From positions 1 through 10,076 of the forward strand of contig JAISEB010000117.1 in NCBI GenBank assembly GCA_031264395.1: 10,076 nt of DNA, given 5' to 3'. Under the pieces are notes generated by a model. The model saw only the letters and a list, made by a program, of their open reading frames with translations. It had not been told where the DNA came from and made no database searches. The position numbers were made by a program, and so were the translations under genes. Of the stretch, positions 1 through 6,107 are shown piece by piece (position 1 is the first letter of the stretch; every line of letters starts with the position of its first letter). This DNA comes from Treponema sp. GTDB lineage: Bacteria; Spirochaetota; Spirochaetia; Treponematales; Breznakiellaceae.

Positions 1-52
1 GGTGTTTAAAATAGATTCTCTTGGCTGGTTAAATGGGGTAGTAATGAATATA

Positions 53-81
53 TTTACAAATTTTGTTATTTGTTTTATATT
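53..81 (+). promoter_or_regulatory. Candidate sigma-70 promoter for the transporter operon
   Basis: A -35-like TTTACA at 53-58 (5 of 6 to TTGACA) is followed after exactly 17 bases by a -10-like TATATT at 76-81 (5 of 6 to TATAAT), in AT-rich DNA. The start of transcription would be expected about 6-8 bases after the -10 box, at roughly 87-89, inside the C15 tract. This would give an untranslated leader of about 110 bases for the lipoprotein gene. The match is by eye and the start site is inferred. Confidence 0.55.
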
Positions 82-83
82 TA

Positions 84-98
84 CCCCCCCCCCCCCCC
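84..98 (+). repeat. Homopolymeric C15 tract at the predicted transcription start
   Basis: Fifteen consecutive C residues (G on the other strand) lie 102 bases upstream of the lipoprotein start codon and begin two bases after the candidate -10 box. Homopolymers this long are prone to slipped-strand length change during replication. Poly-G tracts in promoter regions are known to tune expression of some outer-membrane protein genes in Treponema pallidum. Here the tract overlaps the predicted +1 rather than the -35/-10 spacer, so length could alter start-site choice, initial-transcript slippage or promoter escape. Confidence 0.9.
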
Positions 99-200
99 AT
101 TTTTAGAGTACCGGATAAACAGCGTAAACAATACATTCCGTCTCACCGCATGCATTTCAAGCGCATTTCCGCGTTTTATTTTTTGAAAGAGGAGTAAATC

Positions 201-1871
201 ATGAAAATTCATTGCAAACAGTTTGTGTTCCTGCTGCTCGCCGTGTGTACCGTCATTTCGATGACGGCATGCGGCGGCAAGTCTTCCGCCGCTTCAAACG
301 CGGCCGGATCGCGGGAAGCCCAGCCTGTGCCCTCGGGGGATTGGGAGCAGCCCTACGCCACGACGGTGCATCTTACCGCCGTCAAGCTGGAAGGCAACGA
401 CATTGTTTATGAGGGCGGAGACAGCTACACAAACAACCCCTGGACAAGGGCCTGGAAAGAGAAACTGAACATCAATGTTACCTACGACTGGAACGTTGCG
501 GGCAACCAGGCCGAATACGATACCAGACTGAATATGGCCGTCGCGTCGGGAACCCTTCCCGATGTTTTCCGGTGCAACTATAACCAGTTCCGCCAGCTGA
601 TGCAGGCCGGTCTTTTGCAGGACATTACCGAAGCGTACCAGCAGTACACTTCCCAGCGTGTCCGGGATTATGAAAAGACGGACCCCGACACGATCAAGAC
701 CGCCATGGTAAACGGCAGAATCTACGGCGTGCCGAATTATTATTACGGCGTCATAGACCAGCCCCGGGACCTGTGGGTGCGCAAGGACTGGTACGAAGCG
801 GAGGGCCAGCCGGCGGTAAAAACCGTGGCGGATTTTGAAAGACTGGCCAAAACCTTTATGAGCAAGTACGGCGGCTACGGTATTGCTACCAGCAATACGC
901 TGGAAGAGCTTTTCATGACCGGCCCCATGTTCAACGTGTACCTGAGCAACCCCTCCGCCAATAACGATTTCTGGTACAAGGATGCGTCGGGACGCATCAA
1001 GGCGGGGATTTCCCATCCTGAAGCGAAGATCGCCCTTACCTATTGGGCCAAATGGTACAAAGAAGGTATTTTGAGTCCCGACTTTGCCAGCACGGATTAC
1101 AACAAAATGATCGAAGACATTGTCATCGGCAAAACCGGCATGGAACCGTACTGGCAGTGGCAGGGCTGGCACGCGGGGCCGAACCTTGTGGCCGCCCAGA
1201 ACAGCGACAACGCCTATATGATTCCCCTTCCGTTCCCTACCGTGGACGGCTCCCAGGTAATGGGGCAGGTAGGCTTCCCCAACACCTTCCTGTTTGTGGT
1301 CAACAAGAACTGCGCGAACCCCGCGGCGGTTATGAAGCTCCTGAGTTACACGGACAAGATCATGTTCGACCCCAACACCGTGCTTACCGAAGAGGAATTC
1401 CGGGCCTATACCGACGGCCAGCGCGAGCATGTGCCGCAGCCCTTCGAGATTATCGATCCCAGCGCGGATATGCTCCAGTTTGTGCATGTGCTTCACGCCT
1501 TGAAGACCGGGGATACGAGTGAGCTCTTTACCTCCGGCATGAAGAAGAAGTACAGCGATTCCATCGCATGGCTGACCAACCGGGATTCGGGAGGCCTTGG
1601 CGCGTATCTGCAGCAGGGTTTTGACGGCTGCGCCTATGACCGCAGCAAGTTCCTGCTGGACAACAATTTCATCGTCAGGACCGATATGTGGGGCGCCCCG
1701 CCTGAAGACTTCGACAGAACGGTAAACGCCTTTGACGTGGTGGTGCAGGGCTTTACCAAGATCATTCTGGGCCAGGAACCGGTGAGTTCCTACGACCAGA
1801 TCATTGCCGACTGGTACGCCAACGGCGGTCAAATTATGGAAGACGCCGTGAACCGGGACTATAACAGGTAA
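201..1871 (+). CDS. Extracellular solute-binding lipoprotein of a CUT1-type ABC transporter
   Basis: This is a 556-residue binding protein for an ABC importer, resembling the LplA/YtcQ branch of family 1 solute-binding proteins, which serve mono- or oligosaccharide uptake. The N-terminus is a lipoprotein signal: a short charged start, a hydrophobic stretch at about residues 8-20, and a relaxed lipobox Met-Thr-Ala-Cys with the lipidated cysteine at residue 24. It is therefore expected to be anchored in the membrane and face the periplasm. The mature part is long and rich in Trp and Tyr, consistent with a sugar-binding cleft. The ATG at 201 is preceded by AAAGAGGAG (186-194) at good spacing. 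Two permease genes follow on the same strand, and a hairpin just after the stop codon (1890-1922) separates it from them. The substrate cannot be read from sequence, and lplA is only the family analogue. The role is fairly sure; the ligand is unknown. Confidence 0.9.
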   Translation: MKIHCKQFVFLLLAVCTVISMTACGGKSSAASNAAGSREAQPVPSGDWEQPYATTVHLTAVKLEGNDIVYEGGDSYTNNPWTRAWKEKLNINVTYDWNVAGNQAEYDTRLNMAVASGTLPDVFRCNYNQFRQLMQAGLLQDITEAYQQYTSQRVRDYEKTDPDTIKTAMVNGRIYGVPNYYYGVIDQPRDLWVRKDWYEAEGQPAVKTVADFERLAKTFMSKYGGYGIATSNTLEELFMTGPMFNVYLSNPSANNDFWYKDASGRIKAGISHPEAKIALTYWAKWYKEGILSPDFASTDYNKMIEDIVIGKTGMEPYWQWQGWHAGPNLVAAQNSDNAYMIPLPFPTVDGSQVMGQVGFPNTFLFVVNKNCANPAAVMKLLSYTDKIMFDPNTVLTEEEFRAYTDGQREHVPQPFEIIDPSADMLQFVHVLHALKTGDTSELFTSGMKKKYSDSIAWLTNRDSGGLGAYLQQGFDGCAYDRSKFLLDNNFIVRTDMWGAPPEDFDRTVNAFDVVVQGFTKIILGQEPVSSYDQIIADWYANGGQIMEDAVNRDYNR

Positions 1872-1889
1872 GCGCTTTTTGAAAACACA

Positions 1890-1922
1890 GGCGGCGTGTA
1901 CAGGCGCGCCGCCCGTATTTTT
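1890..1922 (+). terminator. Hairpin plus T5 between binding protein and permease genes (likely partial terminator)
   Basis: GGCGGCG at 1890-1896 pairs perfectly with CGCCGCC at 1907-1913 across a 10-base loop. T5 follows at 1918-1922 after four bases. It lies between the lipoprotein stop codon and the permease start. In binding-protein transporter operons such structures often stop part of the transcription or protect the upstream mRNA, so that binding protein exceeds permease. That role is inferred here. A promoter dedicated to the permeases was not seen. Confidence 0.6.
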
Positions 1923-1937
1923 CAGCGGGAGTTCCGG

Positions 1938-2831
1938 ATGCTTGAACGTTTTAAAAAAGAACTGCCTTTACACATACTGCTTCTTCCCGGCGTTGTTTTG
2001 ACGTTTATTTTTTCCTATATGCCTATTTACGGGCTTATCATGGCCTTTGAAGATTACAACCCGGGCCTGGGATTTTTTAGATCCCCCTGGACAGGCTTTG
2101 AAAATTTCAGAATGGTTTTTTCCCAAGTCCAGTTTCGGAACACGATTTTTAATACTCTTTTTATATCCGTATTCAAAATCGCCATCGGCATTTTTTCTTC
2201 CGTGGTTTTTGCCCTGCTCCTTAACGAAATTCCTTCCAACTTCAACAAAAGAGTGTTCCAGACTGTTGTGTACGTTCCCAACTTCATATCCTGGGTCATA
2301 ATGGCCGGTATTTTGTTTAATATTCTGGCTGCCGACGGCCCCCTCAATCTGTTCCTTGGCTTCTTTGGCGTCAGGCCGCTTCAGTTTTTATCGAATCCCC
2401 GGGTTTTCCGCTGGACCATTATCATGAGCGATGTCTGGAAAACCTTTGGTTTCGGCACGGTGGTGTACCTTGCCACCATCACTTCCATTGATCCCGGCCT
2501 CTACGAGTCCGCCGTTATCGACGGCGCGGGCCGGTTCAGGCAGATTCTTCATATCACGTTGCCAAGCCTGGGGCCCATCATCGTTCTTATGACGGTGCTG
2601 GCCCTGGGAAATGTGCTGAACGCCGGTTTCGACCAGGTGTACAATCTGTATTCCCCCGCAGTGTATGTTTCCGGGGATATTATCGACACCTTTGTGTACC
2701 GGCTGGGGCTTCAGAACGGCAAATACTCTATAGGTACGGCCGTAGGCCTGTTCAAATCCGTTGTTGCCTGCATACTCATTTCGCTGTCCCTGCTCATTGC
2801 CGACAAGGTGGCGAATTACAAGGTTTTTTAG
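1938..2831 (+). CDS. ABC transporter inner-membrane permease, LplB-like
   Basis: This is a 297-residue binding-protein-dependent permease (MetI/MalF-like fold), probably one half of the importer channel. About six hydrophobic helices are visible near residues 12-36, 72-96, 107-131, 158-182, 210-231 and 266-289. The cytoplasmic EAA loop that docks to the ATPase is clear at about 190-209, with Glu-Ser-Ala, then Asp-Gly-Ala-Gly, and a final Leu-Pro. I chose the ATG at 1938 because GGGAG (1927-1931) lies at correct spacing. An in-frame GTG at 1896 would add 14 residues, but it lies within the intergenic hairpin and has no good ribosome site. The gene ends 12 bases before the second permease, so the two are almost certainly co-translated from one mRNA. 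It resembles LplB of Bacillus; the substrate is unknown. Confidence 0.92.
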   Translation: MLERFKKELPLHILLLPGVVLTFIFSYMPIYGLIMAFEDYNPGLGFFRSPWTGFENFRMVFSQVQFRNTIFNTLFISVFKIAIGIFSSVVFALLLNEIPSNFNKRVFQTVVYVPNFISWVIMAGILFNILAADGPLNLFLGFFGVRPLQFLSNPRVFRWTIIMSDVWKTFGFGTVVYLATITSIDPGLYESAVIDGAGRFRQILHITLPSLGPIIVLMTVLALGNVLNAGFDQVYNLYSPAVYVSGDIIDTFVYRLGLQNGKYSIGTAVGLFKSVVACILISLSLLIADKVANYKVF

Positions 2832-2843
2832 AAAGGCGGGATC

Positions 2844-3731
2844 ATGATTTTCAGAACAAGAGGACAGAAGATATTTAACGTTTTTAACTATATTTTTGTT
2901 ATCGCTATCTGCCTGACCTGTTTCTTGCCTCTGTTAAATACTCTGGCGGTGTCTTTCAGTTCGCCGTCTTTTGTGGCGTCCGGCAAAGTGTATTTCTGGC
3001 CCAAGGGCTTTACAACCATGTCCTATGATTTCGCCGTTAAAAACGGCAAATTCCTCCGCGCCTTTCAGGTTTCCATACTGCGGTGTGTTTTGGGCGTATC
3101 CATCAACCTGTTCATGATGGTAACGACAGCCTATCCTCTTTCCAAACCCGCAAGCCGCTTCAAGGCAAGGAATTTTTACACGGGCTTTTATATTTTTACG
3201 ATGCTTTTCGGCGGCGGCCTGATCCCGTATTACATCCTCGTTACCCAGCTGGGGCTCATGAACACCATTTGGGCTCTGGTATTGCCGTTGTCCGTTCCGG
3301 TATATTCCATGGTTATTCTGATGAACTTTATGAGGAGCCTGCCCGCCGAACTTGAGGAAGCTGCCATGATAGACGGCGCGGGCCACTTCAGGACGCTTTT
3401 TTCAATATACCTCCCTGTTCTAAAGCCGGCTCTGGCCACGGTGGGGCTTTTCGCGTTTGTGTACCACTGGAACGACTGGTTTACCGGAATGTTGTTCATG
3501 CATTCCCCCGAAAACTACCCCCTGCAAACGTACCTTCAAACCCTCCTCGTTAATTTCAGGGAAATGCTGCGCCAGTCGGGCTCGAATTATTACGAGCTGC
3601 TCAGGCGGATGAACGAACAGACGGGCAGGGCGGCGCAGCTGTTCCTTGGCCTCGTGCCAATACTGGTGGTGTATCCCTTCCTTCAAAAATACTTTACCAC
3701 AGGTTTGGTGGTCGGCAGCGTAAAGGGCTGA
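2844..3731 (+). CDS. ABC transporter inner-membrane permease, LplC/YtcP-like
   Basis: This is a 295-residue second permease subunit (MalG-like partner), expected to pair with the preceding permease to form the channel. Hydrophobic helices are visible near residues 13-36, 79-96, 112-134, 141-163, 196-217 and 266-285. The EAA loop at about 172-191 is close to textbook, with Glu-Glu-Ala-Ala, Asp-Gly-Ala-Gly and a final Leu-Pro. The extended loop near residues 222-262 before the last helix is usual for the LplC/YtcP subgroup. The ATG at 2844 follows GAAAGGCGGG (2831-2840), which begins on the last base of the upstream stop codon. No ATPase gene follows. CUT1 systems of this subgroup commonly share one ATPase encoded elsewhere (the MsmX type in Firmicutes), and I infer the same here. 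No clear terminator follows the stop codon. Confidence 0.92.
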   Translation: MIFRTRGQKIFNVFNYIFVIAICLTCFLPLLNTLAVSFSSPSFVASGKVYFWPKGFTTMSYDFAVKNGKFLRAFQVSILRCVLGVSINLFMMVTTAYPLSKPASRFKARNFYTGFYIFTMLFGGGLIPYYILVTQLGLMNTIWALVLPLSVPVYSMVILMNFMRSLPAELEEAAMIDGAGHFRTLFSIYLPVLKPALATVGLFAFVYHWNDWFTGMLFMHSPENYPLQTYLQTLLVNFREMLRQSGSNYYELLRRMNEQTGRAAQLFLGLVPILVVYPFLQKYFTTGLVVGSVKG

Positions 3732-3751
3732 ACCCCCGCCCATGCGGTCTG

Positions 3752-3778
3752 CGAAGCAAACCGACACGAAGCAAACCG
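3752..3778 (+). repeat. Two 12-bp direct repeats, 15-bp period, upstream of ilvN
   Basis: CGAAGCAAACCG occurs at 3752-3763 and again, identically, at 3767-3778, separated by ACA. The first copy can also pair with the preceding CGGTCTGC (3745-3752) in a short imperfect hairpin. The repeat lies in the 100-base gap between the permease stop codon and ilvN. It could be a pair of regulator sites or a local duplication; neither can be decided from sequence. Confidence 0.6.
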
Positions 3779-3831
3779 TCCCTTGACGAAAAGCCCCTGT
3801 TGTGTCAACGATTATTCATGCGGAGGAACGC

Positions 3832-4359
3832 ATGAAGCAGCATGTGGTTTCCGCTCTGGTGGAAAACCGGGCGGGTACCTTGAGCCGGGTTTCCGGCCTC
3901 TTCAGCCGCCGGGGTTTTAACATTGACAGCCTCACCGTTGGGGAGACCGTGGACGCCTCCGTTTCCCGCATGACGATTGCGGTCTCGGGAGACGACGCGG
4001 CGCTTGAACAGATAGTCAAACAGCTGGAAAAACTTGTCGATGTTATCGCGGTACGGGAACTGGACGCTTCTTCCTGCATACGCCGGGAGATCATGCTGGT
4101 CAAGATAGGGGCCGGGGAAGAAACCCGCCCCGCGGTAATAGAAATAGCCGGCATTTTCCGTTCCCGCGTTATCGATGTTTCCCCTTCAACCATAACCATA
4201 GAGGCCACGGGGAACATGGAAAAGCTCAACGGCCTTCTGCTTCTTTTGCAGCCCTACGGGGTTCTTGAACTTGCCCGCACCGGCCTTGTTGCCCTGGAGC
4301 GGGGTTCCCGGGTGCTTTCAGTACCCCCTCCGTCCGAATTACTACACATTACCGGTTAG
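3832..4359 (+). CDS. ilvN: Acetolactate synthase (acetohydroxyacid synthase) small regulatory subunit
   Basis: This is the 175-residue regulatory subunit of the enzyme that condenses two pyruvates to 2-acetolactate (valine, leucine) or pyruvate with 2-ketobutyrate (isoleucine). It has an N-terminal ACT domain at about residues 2-76 and a C-terminal regulatory domain at about 84-160, the usual IlvN/IlvH layout and length. Closely recognisable blocks are Glu-Asn...Gly-Thr-Leu-Ser-Arg-Val, Phe-Asn-Ile-Asp-Ser-Leu-Thr-Val, and Arg-Glu-Ile-Met-Leu-Val-Lys. Asn12, Gly15 and Ser18 align with E. coli IlvH positions implicated in valine inhibition, so feedback by valine is likely. The ATG at 3832 has GGAGG (3822-3826) in front. 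An in-frame GTG at 3802 would place that site inside the gene. The catalytic subunit gene ilvB is not adjacent, which is unusual since ilvB-ilvN pairs are the norm. leuA follows after 156 bases. Some annotators would name it ilvH. Confidence 0.95.
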   Translation: MKQHVVSALVENRAGTLSRVSGLFSRRGFNIDSLTVGETVDASVSRMTIAVSGDDAALEQIVKQLEKLVDVIAVRELDASSCIRREIMLVKIGAGEETRPAVIEIAGIFRSRVIDVSPSTITIEATGNMEKLNGLLLLLQPYGVLELARTGLVALERGSRVLSVPPPSELLHITG

Positions 4360-4515
4360 CCGGAATTGTACGGTTCGGGAGCCCCGCCGGGGTTTTCCCG
4401 AGCGGAAACAATTACCGGATTCTCAGGACGCACTGGTTCATTCCTCGGAATGAATGGTGTTTAAAGTTATAGATTTTCCGCCGCCCGCAAAGCGGCGTTG
4501 TCAAGGAGGAATTTC
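4360..4515 (+). promoter_or_regulatory. Structured ilvN-leuA spacer with three hairpins
   Basis: Three inverted repeats fill this spacer. (1) 4360-4418: CCGGAATTGT (4360-4369) pairs with ACAATT-A-CCGG (4408-4418), one A bulged. It encloses TCGGGA (4375-4380) with TCCCGA (4396-4401), and CCCC with GGGG around a GCC loop. (2) TTCATTCCTCGGAATGAA (4437-4454) is a near-perfect palindrome, in RNA a 7-bp stem with a CTCG loop. (3) CGCCGC (4479-4484) pairs with GCGGCG (4492-4497), ending six bases before the AAGGAGG ribosome site of leuA at 4503-4509. The arrangement suggests post-transcriptional or attenuation control of leuA. I see no leucine-rich leader peptide and no T-box sequence, so the mechanism is open. 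Confidence 0.5.
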
Positions 4516-6069
4516 ATGTCAGACAGTCAGCAGGCCGGAACCGTCAGGATCTTTGATACCACCCTGCGGGACGGCGAACAGGCCCCCGGATGCAGTATGA
4601 ACCTTCAGGAAAAAATCGAGGTGGCAAAGCGGCTTGAAAAACTCGGCGTGGATGTCATGGAGGCCGGTTTTCCCGCCTCAAGCCCCGGCGATCTTGCGTC
4701 GGTCAAGGCTATCGCGGGAATTGTCAAGGATTGTACCGTGGCGGGGCTCTGCAGATCCCTTGAAAAGGATATAGACAATGGCCGGGAAGCCCTTGCGCAG
4801 GCGGCAAGTCCCCGCATTCATATTTTTCTTGCCACTTCCCCCATACACATGGAATTCAAACTGAGGATGACGCCGGAACAGGTGCTGGAACAGGCGGTTT
4901 CATCGGTGCGTTACGCGAAAAAATTCTGCGCCGATGTGGAGTTCTCCGCCGAGGACGCCTTTCGAAGCGATCCCGGTTTTGTCTGCAGGGTTTTCGGCGC
5001 CGTCATTGAGGCGGGGGCCCTTACGGTGAATTTCCCTGACACGGTGGGCTACGCCATGCCCGATGAATTTGCCGCGCGCATACGGTACATCAGGGAACAT
5101 ACCCCGCACATCGAAAAGGCGTTTCTTTCGGTACACTGCCACAACGATCTGGGGCTTGCCGTGGCAAACAGCATGGCGGCGGTAGGCGCCGGGGCGAATC
5201 AGGTGGAGTGTACCGTCAACGGCATAGGGGAGCGCGCGGGGAACGCCTCGCTGGAAGAGGTGGTCATGGGCATACGGGTAAGAAAGGATTACTTTGGCGT
5301 CGATACCCGCATCGATTCTACCAAAATCTACGGTACAAGCCGCCTTGTTTCGCAGGTAACGGGGGTAAAGGTTCAGCCCAACAAGGCAATTGTCGGAGAC
5401 AACGCCTTTGCCCACGAGGCGGGCATACATCAGCACGGCGTCCTTGCCAAGCGTGAAACATACGAGATCATGACCCCCGAATCAATAGGGATACCCCGCA
5501 CCCGCATGATCCTTGGCAAGCATTCGGGCCGGCACGCGTTTGAAGACAGGCTTAAGGATCTGGGGCTGCAGGTTGACAAGGATACGCTGGAACTTGTTTT
5601 TGCCCAGTTCAAGGATCTTGCCGACAAGAAAAAAGTGGTAAGCGACCGCGACATAGAGGCGCTTGTAATGGGCGTCTCGGCGGCTGCGCCTGAAACATGG
5701 AAGCTCGATCACTGGGCGGTAAATACCGGTTCGGCGCTGGGCGCAAGCGGAACCGTCAGGCTGCTCCACAGGGACGGCCGTTCCGAAAAGCTCGTGTCAA
5801 TGGGAGACGGCCCCATCGATTCGATCTTCAAGGCCATTAACCGCATCATAGGAAAAGATCCTGAACTGGAGCTGTACGAACTGGGGGCCATTACCGGGGG
5901 GTCCGCCTCACAGGGGGAAAGCATGGTGAAAATAGCCTGGGAAGGCCGTCACTGGAACGGCCGGGGTGTTTCCACCGATGTCGTTGAATCTTCGATAAAA
6001 GCGTATCTTTCGGCCGTCAACGCGATGGAATGGGAACTTTCCGCGGGAAAAGCCAATGGGCATGTTTAG
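4516..6069 (+). CDS. leuA: 2-isopropylmalate synthase
   Basis: This 517-residue enzyme condenses acetyl-CoA with 2-ketoisovalerate to give 2-isopropylmalate, the first committed step of leucine synthesis, in the cytoplasm. The N-terminal TIM barrel begins with the Asp-Thr-Thr-Leu-Arg-Asp-Gly-Glu-Gln motif (residues 14-22), containing the catalytic Arg and a metal-ligand Asp. His207-x-His209-Asn-Asp supplies further metal ligands. The Gly-Glu-Arg-Ala-Gly-Asn-Ala block and the His-Glu-Ala-Gly-Ile-His-Gln-His block are intact. The C-terminal ~120 residues fit the LeuA allosteric domain, so leucine feedback is expected. Length matches the ~510-520-residue bacterial form. The ATG at 4516 follows AAGGAGG (4503-4509). 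An in-frame TTG at 4498 is rejected because it lies upstream of that site and at the edge of a hairpin. cimA, a paralogue of the same enzyme family, starts 38 bases downstream and is probably in the same transcript. Its keto-acid specificity is inferred from overall resemblance. Confidence 0.95.
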   Translation: MSDSQQAGTVRIFDTTLRDGEQAPGCSMNLQEKIEVAKRLEKLGVDVMEAGFPASSPGDLASVKAIAGIVKDCTVAGLCRSLEKDIDNGREALAQAASPRIHIFLATSPIHMEFKLRMTPEQVLEQAVSSVRYAKKFCADVEFSAEDAFRSDPGFVCRVFGAVIEAGALTVNFPDTVGYAMPDEFAARIRYIREHTPHIEKAFLSVHCHNDLGLAVANSMAAVGAGANQVECTVNGIGERAGNASLEEVVMGIRVRKDYFGVDTRIDSTKIYGTSRLVSQVTGVKVQPNKAIVGDNAFAHEAGIHQHGVLAKRETYEIMTPESIGIPRTRMILGKHSGRHAFEDRLKDLGLQVDKDTLELVFAQFKDLADKKKVVSDRDIEALVMGVSAAAPETWKLDHWAVNTGSALGASGTVRLLHRDGRSEKLVSMGDGPIDSIFKAINRIIGKDPELELYELGAITGGSASQGESMVKIAWEGRHWNGRGVSTDVVESSIKAYLSAVNAMEWELSAGKANGHV

Positions 6070-6107
6070 TAACCGTTATTGAACAACTCCAATAGGGGAA
6101 AAAACCA

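Larger units (their letters stand above)
1..200 (+). other. Non-coding AT-rich leader of the transporter operon
   Basis: I see no credible gene here. Bases 1-83 are markedly AT-rich compared with the GC-richer genes that follow. The stretch holds a candidate promoter (53-81), a 15-base C homopolymer (84-98), about 100 bases of probable 5' untranslated region, and a ribosome binding site immediately before the lipoprotein gene. The upstream neighbour is outside the window, so whether the first bases belong to another gene's 3' region is unknown. Confidence 0.75.

Noticed and set aside
294..1832. Long minus-strand open frame of about 512 codons opposite the lipoprotein gene
   Set aside because: It is the antisense shadow of a well-supported gene. 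The product resembles no family I recognise, and the plus frame has a ribosome site, signal peptide and family resemblance.
1870..1877. AAGCGCTT palindrome resembling a LacI-family or catabolite operator core
   Set aside because: It overlaps the stop codon of the lipoprotein gene, inside an operon and away from any promoter. Only the 8-base core matches, so chance is the simplest reading.
3783..3815. Possible ilvN promoter starting with TTGACG
   Set aside because: The -35 match is good, but no acceptable -10 box lies 16-18 bases on. The nearest, GATTAT, is 21 bases away.
3802..3831. GTG-start extension of ilvN
   Set aside because: The extension would place the GGAGG ribosome site inside the gene and adds ten residues absent from the family's usual N-terminus.
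4498..4515. TTG-start extension of leuA
   Set aside because: AAGGAGG sits between this TTG and the ATG at 4516, which is clearly the start it serves.
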